The notes under the pieces are model-generated. The model saw only the letters and a list, made by a program, of their open reading frames with translations, was not told where the DNA came from and searched no databases. From Silene noctiflora (taxonomy: Eukaryota; Streptophyta; Magnoliopsida; Caryophyllales; Caryophyllaceae), in assembly GCA_009801015.1 (NCBI GenBank), contig VHZZ01002945.1:15251-38249 (forward strand): DNA of 22,999 nucleotides, read 5' to 3'. Shown here piece by piece: positions 9,234-18,351 of the stretch. A program made the position numbers and the translations under genes. How positions within the stretch are numbered: position 1 is the first letter of the stretch; every line of letters begins with the position of its first letter.

Positions 9234-9502
9234 TCTCATTTGTTATTACATGACCTTTGAATTCTATTATCCGTCAGATCAATATTACTGACCCATATGG
9301 CAATTAAATTTCGTGAATGAACTAGGGATTTTAAACAAAAAAGAATGTTAAACGAACTTGAGAGACATGAGCCCTACTCTGAGCCAACCAGTAAAACTGT
9401 ACAGGTACGTATCTTCTTAATGAATACTCGGATCATTCAATTTATGTTTATGAGAGAGGTGGATTTAATTTAGCTTATTTGTGTGTCATTTATATAATAT
9501 AG
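9234..9502 (+). other. Probable intron(s) and small exon of the CACTA protease
   Basis: AT-rich sequence between the His/Asp exon and the Cys exon. A stretch about 9330-9405 (around LNELERHEPYSEPTSKTVQ in one frame) ends in CAGGTACG, a good donor. It may be a small exon between two introns. The acceptor TATAATATAG lies just before 9503. Confidence 0.5.
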
Positions 9503-9821
9503 TCTGCTCTTCAGCCAGACGATGGACAATGTGGCTATTATGTTTGTCGGTCCATATGGGAGATTGTCAAAGCACAGTATGCCACCATTCCTCCTCGGTT
9601 AAGTGTGTTTTAATAAATATTACAGCATTATGTAACTTGGGGGGTTTAATTCTGTATATTTTTTTTATTCCCTATATTTTGGTTTGTAGTTTCCACTATT
9701 ACCCAACTCATCAAAAGTAGTAGTGCAAAGTACGTACACGGTAGTAGAGATCAATAATGTTACAGATGAATGGGCCAAATATTTTCTTTCAACTCAGAAG
9801 CCTGCTGGCGGTCAACTCTAG
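9503..9821 (+). pseudogene. Ulp1-like protease of the CACTA element: Gln/Cys catalytic exon and C-terminus
   Basis: The acceptor ATATAG precedes SALQPDDGQCGYYVCRSIWE. Q (codon 9512-9514) and C (9530-9532), spaced six residues apart before GYYV, match the oxyanion Gln and nucleophile Cys of Ulp1 peptidases. The exon runs to about IPPRL, then a probable intron (about 9599-9689, ending TTTGTAG). The last exon starts at 9690 and reads LPNSSKVVVQSTYTVVEI, then VTDEWAKYFLSTQKP, to a stop at 9819-9821. A 'W..yf' tail is usual in plant transposon Ulp1 proteins. This exon pair itself has no stop or frameshift that I can see. Confidence 0.85.
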
Positions 9822-9840
9822 ATCAATCCTTACGTGTATA

Positions 9841-9981
9841 GATCATTCTGTGTATTTATATCATTTTGATGCTTGCTGGATTGAATTTATTGATCATTCG
9901 ATGTATTATTTTGATGCTGGCTGGGTTGAATTTACTGATCATTCAGTGTATCATATTGATTTGGTCTGGGATGAATTGATC
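9841..9981 (+). repeat. Three tandem units of 45-51 bp after the protease stop
   Basis: Units 9841-9891, 9892-9936 and 9937-9981 each begin GATCATTC and contain a TTTGATGCTGGCTGG-like core. A partial fourth unit follows. All lengths are multiples of three. An open frame from 9757 to 10038 translates them as DHS(V/M)Y...W.E(F/L) repeats. That frame differs from the protease frame. The repeats lie in the 3' untranslated or subterminal part of the CACTA element. Confidence 0.85.
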
Positions 9982-10084
9982 ATCACTGGGTTAAATTTGC
10001 AGTGCAGTGTAGTTGCTGAAATGCTACTTAAAAAATAGCATATTCAGCAGCTGCAGGATACAATTTTTTTTTTTAAATATGGAC

Positions 10085-10615
10085 AGAAAGGAAAACGGTT
10101 AAAAAAAACCATTGTCACATATACAACAATGGTTCTTTTTAAAATTAAACCGTTAACATATTTTTCCCACCATTGCTGAAAAATGTTTGGCGCCAGCATT
10201 TACAACGGTTTTCGTATAAAAAAAATCGTTGTTATAATTTCCCTCCAATAGAAAACAAAAACGGAAAAAGCCCGTTGTCAATATAAACATTTATAACGGT
10301 TGTTGTGCAGAAAAATCGTTGCCCGTTTCATCTTTTGTCACAGTTTTTTTTCGTTGTAAACAATTAACAACGGTTTGTATAAACGCAAACCGTTTCCAGA
10401 TTTAGGTTTCACAACGGTTTCTTGCCCTTGTTACAGTATTTTACCACGGTTTTGTAAGCCGTTAACAACATTTTAACAATGGTTCCGTGTTATTTTTTAA
10501 GTTTTTGTCACTTAATTAACAACAGTCGATTTAATAACGGTTTCGTGTTTTTATTCACATTGGTATTATAACTTTTTAACCGTTATTGTAGGTGTTATTT
10601 GGCGTTGTGCTAGTG
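10085..10615. repeat. CACTA subterminal repeat region and right terminal inverted repeat
   Basis: Many copies of AACGGTT, AACCGTT and near variants (ACAATGGTT, ACGGTTTTCG, CCGTTGTCA) occur in both orientations, mostly spaced by tens of bases. CACTA elements normally carry such short subterminal repeats as transposase-binding sites. The terminus is at 10601-10615 (GGCGTTGTGCTAGTG, or CACTAGCACAACGCC inward). Confidence 0.8.
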
Positions 10616-11259
10616 GTGCCCATAATGCCCTACCTTTATTGTTGTTACGTTCCCCACGGAGTTCCGACAACTTATTCTGGTTCCTATACCATAGAAAGGC
10701 TGGGTTCATACACCCTAATTTCCCTGGAGTTCATATGCTTCTACCCCTAAAATCCTGTTTCCTTGTAGGTTCCTACACCTATCCTTTAGGATCATACTCC
10801 TTTAAAGTTATAACACCCCTAACCATGGTTAAGCCTTAGGTTGAAGTTATATTTGGCCTTATTCCCATCGATGTTTTCCTTTAGGGCCCACACCCTAGCA
10901 CGAATCCGTACATATCCTTTAGGTCTTATCCCTCAGCTCCTACGCACCGGTCTTATCCCTCAGCTCCTACGCACCGGTCTTATCCCTCACCTCTTACGCA
11001 CCTCCGAAAACATCTCAGGAAAGAAGGTTTCATGTATGATTTCTTCTTATGGCTGGCGAGCTTCCTTGCGTAGTCTACTGGACATTAAACGACCGTCCCC
11101 GCAAGTCGACAGACTCAAAAATTTTCCAGACGACAGGTCCTTGGTTCAGCCCCTTGAACCGCCTCGCGTCACCATAGTCTTCAGGTTTTAATCTTCAATT
11201 GACCTGAGGGCTATACTTTGACTTTCACCTTGTCCAAGCCTTAGACAAAGTGGGGGCTC
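10616..11259 (+). mobile_element. 3' internal region of a Tat/Ogre-like Ty3/gypsy element, ending in a PPT
   Basis: This is non-coding, pyrimidine-rich sequence between the CACTA end and an LTR start. Related phrases recur (CCTTTAGGTCTTATCCCT, TCCTACACCTATCCTTTAGG). It closes with CCTTGTCCAAGCCTTAGACA and the purine tract AAAGTGGGGG (11247-11256). A polypurine tract three bases before a TG LTR start is the standard second-strand priming site of LTR retrotransposons, so this should be the end of an internal region. The Tat/Ogre label comes from the general form of the region and the PBS downstream. Open frames here match nothing I recognise. Confidence 0.6.
10923..11003 (+). repeat. 27-bp tandem repeat, three copies
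   Basis: GTCTTATCCCTCAGCTCCTA plus CGCACCG is repeated exactly at 10923-10949 and 10950-10976. A third, diverged copy is at 10977-11003. In the open frame 10841-11191 it translates as TGLIPQLLR repeats. The flanks give no sign that this frame is a real gene. Confidence 0.95.
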
Positions 11260-13302
11260 TGTAGATACCTTGTTTCTGCACCCCTCGCCAAACACCCGGT
11301 GATGATTGGGCCGCATGTTTAATATACGAAGCGGTATTACGACATTCTACTAATTCGACTTCAAACGATTGCCTAAATAGTCGTATCAGCCCCTTATTTG
11401 TCATCTAAGCGCCGACACGGTCGTTTTGGCAGTAATTAGAGTACATTTGGAGTCCGGGTAAAAAATAATCTTCATTTTAGAAATAGTGGTCATTTTCGCA
11501 AAAAGCGTCTCAAATCCGAGTAGAGATATATTTAAGACTGCTAAAATATCTCAAATATTCTTATGAATTTGAAAATATATTATTTTGATGAAATGGAAAA
11601 CAAATCCTTTCCAAATTCCGAAAACGCGGAAATATCCGCTGCTGGAGGAGAAACGGCTCCAGGAGAGGGCGCACAGCCTGTTGCGCCTCTTCCTGGGCCT
11701 GTTTCCAGCAGTATCCAGATGTTCCTGGATACTTTTCGTATTTTAATCCTACGAAAACTCTCACCTCGTGATTAGTATAAATAGAGGCCCCCGCCTCACA
11801 TATTCTTCACGCGAGTGTCCGCCCATTCTCTTCTCTTTCTTTGCATTCTAAGACGATGTTCTATTGCTACGACGCCTACGTGCTTGAGCGTTCTCGACCA
11901 CGTAAGCCTAGATCATTCTAGGTACCAGTCACGGTTTGCATAAACCTACCAATTTGACCACTACACTTAATCAATCAATCAAACTTGTTTTCAAAACATC
12001 CTTTTTAAGGGCACCTTCGTTACATTTGTCGAATTAAGTCGTTTTACGCTTTGCAACATGCAAGTCTGAGGGTGTAATTCGCACTTGTATTTTATTTTCT
12101 GTATTTATAATTATGTAAGAGTCTGTGATGTACACACACTTTCAAAATCATGAGTTTTCAAAACCTTTTTGAGGGATCAGCAGAGAAAGACTGTCGAGAA
12201 GAAACGCAATAGCAGTTACGCCTTCTAGAATAGTCGCAGCATCTGTTGCGCCATTTCCAGGGGCTGCTTATCTGCTTCTACTCTTCTTCTTGTTCCTCGT
12301 GTACCAACTGTATCATTCTCTTTTGTTTCTTCGTTTTCTTCCGTAACTTCCAGCTTTCTTATTTTATTTCCTTTCTTTATTTCAACTTAAATCCTTCATA
12401 GTCAATATTTATGGGTTTTTGTCATTCTTTTAAACCCAGATTTTCAATGATTCGATTTCCCCATATTAATCATTAGAATTCGCCTTTGTACTTTTTTTTT
12501 CAATTTTACGGCGATCTTTTGTTCATATGTAATATGTTAAGCCACATTAATTGGAGTTCAATATGAATTAATATGTCTAAATCGACCAACGAATATTAAC
12601 AACACGCGAGTCTGACTTTCACAGTCAGAACCCAACTCGAGAACAATTGCACAAAGTGATGCGCCTCTTCAAGAGGGCGCAACACGTGCTGCGGCTGTTC
12701 TGGTTTGGCTTCTGCCTCTGAACTCGTCTCGTTTTGACATATCTTTTCTAATTAGGGTGTATAATTAACTTTTATTTGTATTATCATTGTTTCGACGTGT
12801 CTTAATTCTTTCATTTCAATTTTTTTAATCCTTTTAAGGCGTATTTACGGCATGGATTCATTTATCCTTTTGGAATTTTATTCCTATGTATTTTATTTAT
12901 TTCATGATGTGGCTTGTTCACATGTAAATGAATGTAAATATTCACTTTGACTTAATTACTTGTTAAATTTCTATGACAACCGACTTAGTTTAATTCACAT
13001 GCTAGGGTTAAAACGTGGATGTTGCATTGCATGCATACAACTAATGACATATCGAATATAAACGACATTCCCTGATCATTAGTAGAGGTCGCTATCGAGG
13101 CGGGCGGGATTAGGTGTTCTAGTATGAGCTTCCTAATACGCACCCTTACCCCTTACTCAGATATCTGTGAACACCAGTGTTCATTGGCATCGCGGGAGTC
13201 ATTCTAGACATGGAATGATAAGGGCGACGAATTTCTTAGTGTTTATGTCATTAATTTGTGTCTTGACTTGATACAAAGTATTCAAACAGATCCAAGTATC
13301 CA
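11260..13302 (+). mobile_element. LTR of a Tat/Ogre-like Ty3/gypsy retrotransposon (~2 kb)
   Basis: It starts TGTAGATACCTTGTTTCTGC right after a polypurine tract and ends about ...AAGTATCCA, seven bases before a PBS-like TGGTGGCGACTCCAC. A TATA box at 11776-11784 divides a ~0.5 kb U3 from a long R/U5. A motif with GCGC(C/A)...CTCTTCC...GGGC and CTG(C/T)...GGCTG(C/T)T occurs three times (about 11640-11715, 12190-12275, 12655-12725). The stretch 12015-13300 has no coding potential. Having a PPT on one side and a PBS on the other means the LTR is flanked by internal sequence on both sides. Confidence 0.7.
11776..11784 (+). promoter_or_regulatory. TATA box of the Tat/Ogre-like LTR
   Basis: TATAAATAG followed by AGGCCCCCGCCTCAC is a textbook plant TATA box with a GC-rich start region about 30 bp downstream. 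It gives the plus-strand direction of the LTR. Confidence 0.75.
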
Positions 13303-13309
13303 TAAAAAT

Positions 13310-13324
13310 TGGTGGCGACTCCAC
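13310..13324 (+). promoter_or_regulatory. Primer-binding site of the Tat/Ogre-like element
   Basis: TGGTGGCGACTCCAC follows ATAAAAAT just downstream of the LTR end. TGGCGACTCC after an AAAATTGG context is the form I associate with Ogre-type elements, reported to prime with tRNA-Arg. I did not match the tRNA base by base. Confidence 0.6.
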
Positions 13325-13689
13325 AAATGCAGGCTTGTTCAAACCATTCACCGGTTTCATGCCTTTCAAATCGGTAACGGCCCATGACGTTCTTTCTCAA
13401 CACAAAGTTCCGTGGGAGAAGTACTGCTGCCTCAAACCTACCAACGCGCGGGTGTGCGCGTCTCCCGTGGCCCATGTCCACACGTTTATTAATCCATCTT
13501 ATGCTAAGAGTAAGAACATATCTTAATCCTTCTTCTTTGTTTGTTTATACTAGTTAGTTTAAATAAACTCACATGCTCAATTACTTCGACGGAGTTAATT
13601 GCGTTAAATCGACATAGAAGCCAATTCATATGATACGGTTTAAAAGGATGTTTGCATTCATAATTGACATAGCTATAAGCTTATTCACG
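13325..13689 (+). other. 5' leader of the Tat/Ogre-like element (non-coding)
   Basis: This is sequence after the PBS. Short open frames exist on both strands but have no recognisable gag or ORF1 motif. From about 13560 the text again resembles LTR U5 (CTCACATGCTCAATTA, TGTTTGCATTCATAATTGAC). Confidence 0.4.
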
Positions 13690-13860
13690 ACCATCATTTA
13701 TTGGAGTAAAGGTCGTTATTGTAACGGGCGGGGTTAGGTGTCTTATTAACGGACTTCCTAACACATACTTTCACCACGAGCTCAATGTCAATGGTTAACA
13801 GATCCGTGTAAAAGCCTTTGTACGATTTATGAGTTTTCCTTAAAAATTGGTGGCAACTAT
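13690..13860 (+). mobile_element. Second, diverged LTR end with its own PBS
   Basis: The phrase AACGGGCGGGGTTAGGTGT...CTTCCTAACAC...TTTCACC parallels GGCGGGCGGGATTAGGTGT...CTTCCTAATACGC...CTTACC at about 13100-13150. It is again followed by TAAAAATTGGTGGCAACT (PBS-like 13848-13857). So 13690-13847 is the last part of a related LTR, about 0.5 kb downstream of the first, in the same orientation. Confidence 0.7.
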
Positions 13861-14572
13861 ATTGAACCACGTGCGAGACTCGCGCAAATGTTGGTGTATT
13901 GATGTCCACAGCTTTCCTTTTGTATGCAACCTTTAATTGAAGCCCCACCTGTGTTGGATTCCCGTCCCTTCGTTCCCTCGTCTTGTCACCGAAAACCGTG
14001 AGTGCAACCTACGGCTGATCTCCCCATTCCTCCCACCCCTGTTATATTCCTTTTTTATCTTATTTTGTTGGATTGTTTCGATGAGCATAACTTTTCTGTT
14101 ATTCTACGAAAGTAGAGTCGTTCTTTATGGTGATGATTTAGGACTGATATGGTGTATCCCCCCTTTTCCCTCACATATATGCCTCATTTCTTGTGTCACT
14201 AGTGTATGTTAGTGTCGTTCTTTTGTTTGGCCTTGTTGCATGTAAGGAAGCGGTCCTGAGAAGTGTCGTTTGGTGAAATGGGTGTCTTTTGTTAGGTTTC
14301 TTGATCAATCCGTTACTCTTTGTTTTATTGCTTTAAATTTGGTAAGGGATTGTGTTGGTCTATGTCTTGCTGGTTGATGTCACTTATTGTGTGCAATTGA
14401 TAGTTGCAGTTGTTGAAGTCAGAATAATATGTTTTTAAGCTTCTTCGTTTGTATCCGGATTGATTAATAGGTTCTCTTGTCAGGTGTGTGTGCTCAGTTT
14501 TGTCTTTTGGGACTGCGTGGATGAGGGAAATCGTCCACGCGATACTTTTATTTCAAAAAAACATTTTCATAT
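13861..14572. other. Unassigned segment between two opposed PBS sites
   Basis: About 700 bp are enclosed by a plus-strand PBS-like site on the left and a minus-strand one on the right. Both ends should be leader sequence of Ogre-like elements. The middle (13940-14500) is T/G-rich and looks like plant intron or untranslated sequence. An open frame at 13937-14212 has no domain I recognise. A 7-bp stem with a 12-base loop, GCGTGGA/TCCACGC, lies at 14515-14540. Confidence 0.4.
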
Positions 14573-14588
14573 CGAAAAGAGTCGCCAC
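14573..14588 (-). promoter_or_regulatory. Inverted primer-binding site
   Basis: On the minus strand the text reads AAAAATCTAGTGGCGACTCT, the same TGGCGACTC core as the PBS at 13310. It shows that a related LTR lies to its right in the opposite orientation. Confidence 0.6.
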
Positions 14589-14599
14589 TAGATTTTTAA

Positions 14600-16500
14600 T
14601 GGAATTTAGAAACCAAATTTGTAGAGATTTTGAATTCGTGTGAGTTTAAGTGTTAGGAAGCTTACGTATCTCATGCGTTATGCAACCGTTATTTTAAACC
14701 CTAAACATGTGACATTAGTTATATGTCAGTTTAATGCAGATAGACTCGTCTAGTAAATTTAGCATGTGAATGTTCATTAAGACTATTCTAATAAATCTAA
14801 ACAATCAAAAGAGAAGGATAGAAACATCTTACTCATAGCATAAGAAAGATTAACAGACATTAAAGGTTAATTCACAATTAATATAACGATAAAAATTGTA
14901 AACAACTGAAACAAGCAATGAGGCATGATGACATGCGAAACGAAGCTTGGGCCGTGACATATACTCGAACAACAGGTGACCTACATGGTCCATCAAGGTG
15001 CATATGCAACCTATTCTAGCTCAAGTCGGTTTCAAGCAAGTGATATGCAATATTCTAAAGCATACGATGTGAAATTGAGCAAACAAGCATCCAAATTAAT
15101 TGAATATGTCATAAACAATTAACATGTCATTAGAATAAATAAGAGGATTAAATATCATATTCAAAACAGCCAACATAACCACGATTCTCACGTTATTCAT
15201 AGCACGAAACGATAAATCAAACAAACATGCCAATGATCGATTAAACATGTCAAACGATTTTAATTAAAGCATAACTAAAAAAATTAAATCAAAACATGTT
15301 TACCTAATCACGTGAGATAAACTAACAATACATAAAATTAGACCAATTCTAGCCCAATACACATGAGATACATATCAACAAACAATTCGAGTTCAACACA
15401 ATTATTTCATAATTACGTCAAACATGCTAATTATTCAAGTAAATATACGAATTAATTAAACAAACATGCTAAATATTCAATTAACATGATTCAAACAAAA
15501 CTCAAACTTTAACATTTTAAAACAGGACTTAATCATAAATTTAATTAACATGCTCAAATTATTCTAATTTAAAGAAAAAATGAATTAAATTAAGCAATTA
15601 AAACGAATAAAACATGTTATAAGCATCATATAATTCATGTAAGGCAAATCTAACTTAAAAAAAGACAAATCCACACACAAAATAAGGCCATCCATTGGCA
15701 CATAAAATATATATCCCGTTCTCCTTCATTCAACATCAACAGTGCAATATTTATCATTAATTAACACAATTAAGTCGATTTAATTATGTTCTATCCCGAA
15801 TACAAGGACATGTAAATGAGAAAGTGATGCGACTGACCAATCTAGCGAATTTTTCTCCCTAACTCAAGTCAACACGAGTATTCGGAATGACATTTAACTC
15901 ATACTCGTAGCTATACTAATTATTTGACAAGTTATTGTATAAATTCAGACGATATAATACGACAATATTAAGACAATGTAAATAATAATAAAAATGTGAG
16001 ATGAGAGATTATTATGCACCCTAAACCTACATGTATTGTTGACACCGTATTGGGTCGTAATCGATAGTAGATCTTGTCTCGAGGGGCCGGCGTCGACGAA
16101 GGAACAAACAATTTGATAAACACGTTTTTTTTTTTTTACTCTTGTGCAACGTTTTTCAAACGCGATTTGTGAACTCGTTTCTTAACCAATTTTCGATTGA
16201 AAAGATGTTATGGAAACTAGAAATAAAATAGATTATTAAAGTGTAAAGCTTTGAGGCTAGTTTTTATTTTAAAGACACTAAAATCGAGGAGGAAAATCTG
16301 CTGGAACAGACGTGAAAAACAGAGCATGTAGACACTATGTTTTTCGAGTTAGTTTGAGGCAATTCTAGGGTTTCTTGTAGGGATCGGTTTCATCTGGTTT
16401 GTTAAGGGATGTATGAAGATCGTAGGTTTCAAATTTGATAGGAACAAGTGGTATATATAGGGAAAAACGAGCTGTTGAAGTAGGGTTACCGGAGTGCACT
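14600..16500 (-). mobile_element. Related Tat/Ogre-like LTR, minus strand, U3 truncated
   Basis: Read on the minus strand, a TATA box at 16451-16460 is followed by ~1.85 kb of R/U5 ending ...TAAATTCCA next to the inverted PBS. The phrase AAGCTTCCTAACACTTAAAC near the end parallels GAGCTTCCTAATACGCACC in the plus-strand LTR. The interior (14700-15830) is very AT-rich with AACATG and AATTAA repeated loosely, and has no code. U3 is short because LINE sequence starts at about 16.5 kb. The exact junction is unresolved. Confidence 0.6.
16451..16460 (-). promoter_or_regulatory. TATA box of the minus-strand LTR
   Basis: CTATATATAC on the minus strand, with CACTTGTTCCTATC downstream. It lies about 1.85 kb from the LTR end, comparable to the ~1.5 kb spacing in the plus-strand LTR. 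Confidence 0.55.
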
Positions 16501-16539
16501 CGGTTTGGACGGCTTGTGTTTGGGTTGTATTTGCTTGGT

Positions 16540-18351
16540 ACGTAACCAATGGCATGACCCTGTCGCAGGCTTTGTTACATTCAGAATGATATGTAAATTA
16601 TCCAGAGCTAGAAATCGTACGCGTATCTGGTCTATTTCTAAGAGAAAAGAATGGAATAAGAAATTGAGTGATTTTGATGACACTTTGGTAAATGGTTTGC
16701 ATGAAATTAAGACAAAGGGAGTGACTCGGACTTTCACTACTGCGTATGCTAGTCAAGTGTAGTATGCTAAGGTTTTGGCTAAATATTGGAAATAGCGTGC
16801 CAAGATTAAATAAACATAGAGGAAGATACATGCTCCAAGTACTTTTTTAATTGGGTTAAGGGCAGAGCTGGTAGGAATTAAAATCTTGGGATTAAAATAG
16901 ATAATGGGGAGTGGAATTTTGACAGTGAGGACATTATGGGATTATTTGCCCAATTCTACTATGGTCTGTTTAAGAAAGACGCGAATGAGATCTCGTTTGA
17001 TGAGTACTTCCGTACTGCCAATAAAGGGTTCGTTTCTCTAGATGACAGAGATGCGCTTGGCATCCATTTCACTCCTAAAGAGGTTCGCACGATAGTGTTT
17101 CAGCTGGGTCCGTTAAAATCTTCGGGACCTGATGGTATTCCTGCTATTTTATTCCATTAATGTTGGCACTTTATTAAGCATGATGTCATTGGGACTGTCT
17201 TGGCTATCCTCAATGGTAATAGTTCACCAAAATTCCTGAATGAGACTTTCTTAGTTCTTATTCCTAAATCTAGTTCTCTTGAAACAGTTGATATCTTCTA
17301 CCCTATTAGTTTGTGTAATGTTATAATGAAAATTATAACAAGGTGTACCACTAATCGATTGAAGAAGTTCGAGGGAAAACTAGTGGGTCATTTCCAAAAT
17401 GCATTTGTTTTCGGGAGGAATATTGGCGATAACATATTAATTAATGAAACATTACAAAAAAATTCTTCATCCAAAAATGATAGGATGGGTAGGATGGCTT
17501 TTAAAGCGGACACGAGAAAATTTATGACCGTTTGGATTGGAACTTTATCAGAGGTACGCTGGTTTTGATGGGATTCTCCAATAACTTCATTCATATGATT
17601 ATGAAGTGTATTACGACAGTGTCTTATGGAATATTGATTAATGGAGTTCCCTCAAGGGGTATCCACCCGAGTTGCGGTGTTCGTCAGTGCGTTCCTCGTT
17701 CTTCTTATATTTTTGTACTTTGCACTGAAAGTCTCTCTTTAAACATTCTACGTATGGAGAAGGAGGATGGGCATATATAAGGAAATAAGATTAGTTCAAA
17801 TAGTATCCCTATCTCGCATATGCTCTTCGCGAATGATCCTATGTTTTTTAGATAAGGTAATTTTAAGAGTTGCGTTAACCTGGACAAAGTTATTAAGGAT
17901 TACTGTCATGCCTCGACCAGGTTATTAATGATAATAAATCTTCTATGACTTTAAGCTCGTGCTCTACTCTATCCTTTGCTCGAAAATGTTTTGAAACCTT
18001 CAATATACCGTCTGGCACTAATATGGGTTCCTACTTGGGCATTCCTACTGATGTGTGACTCTCAGGTTGCAATAAAAGTAAAAGAGAAATTTTTGAGTTT
18101 ATCATTGACAAGGTTAGAAAGCGATTATCTTCATTGAATTGTGTTCTTCTATCGTCGGCCGGTAGATTGGCTTTGATTTCTTCTGTCTTGTCTTCCCTTT
18201 CTATTTACTTTCTATAGGTATTTAAAATGCCAGTAAGTGTGACAAAAAGATTAGATGCTATTTTGTCACATTTTTTGTGTGCTGATCACAAGAAATCTTC
18301 CACTAACATTCTCATTTTATGAGCTTAATTCCCGCTAAGTGGACATTAGGG
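16540..18351 (+). pseudogene. LINE (L1-type) reverse transcriptase, 5'- and 3'-truncated, decayed
   Basis: The linker upstream of the polymerase reads FRMICKLSRARNRTRIWSIS, then KRKEWNKKLSDFD (16550-16760). Then come PLKSSGPDGIP (about 17107-17145), FLNETFLVLIPKS, YPISLCNVIMKIITR, NRLKKFEGKL, QNAFVFGRNIGDNILI and AFKADTRK, all standard L1-type RT blocks. After a frameshift near 17520: LMGFSNNFIHMIMKCITTVS, ILINGVPSRGIHPS and SYIFVLCTESLS. Later pieces are FAND (17826-17837), YLGIP (18032-18046) and AGRLALISSVLSSL. The stop at 17158, the frameshifts and FADD changed to FAND make it dead. The endonuclease, RNase H and poly(A) tail are absent. The copy ends at the Athila-like LTR. Confidence 0.95.

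Larger units (their letters stand above)
732..10615 (+). mobile_element. CACTA (En/Spm) DNA transposon, right-hand portion, heavily disrupted
   Basis: Three lines of evidence support the call. First, decayed code appears in the order and strand expected of plant CACTA elements: TNP2 transposase, a Ptta/En/Spm-like protein, then a Ulp1-like protease. Second, there is a subterminal zone rich in AACGGTT/AACCGTT motifs. Third, the plus strand ends GGCGTTGTGCTAGTG, which reads CACTAGCACAACGCC as the inverted terminus on the minus strand. The left terminus is beyond the window. A 3-bp target duplication would be GTG (10616-10618) but cannot be confirmed. Insertions at 1-731, about 3986-8576 and 8645-9122 break it up. 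Frameshifts and stops show it is non-autonomous now. Confidence 0.85.

Noticed and set aside
10639-11191. Two adjacent open frames after the CACTA end
   Set aside because: They are in different frames, repeat-driven in the second, with no recognisable domain. The region is the pre-PPT part of a retroelement.
11561-11775. Opposed 67- and 70-aa open frames
   Set aside because: Both lie inside LTR U3 just before the TATA box.
13251-13526. Opposed 76- and 63-aa open frames around the PBS
   Set aside because: They span the LTR end, PBS and leader, which should be non-coding. No gag motif is seen.
13937-14212. 91-aa hydrophobic open frame, possible small membrane protein
   Set aside because: The hydrophobicity follows from T-rich codons. 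There is no conserved motif, no clear promoter, and the location is between element ends.
16349-16831. Minus-strand open frames opposite the LTR/LINE junction
   Set aside because: The plus-strand frame 16505-16762 holds the recognisable LINE linker, so the antisense frames are shadows.
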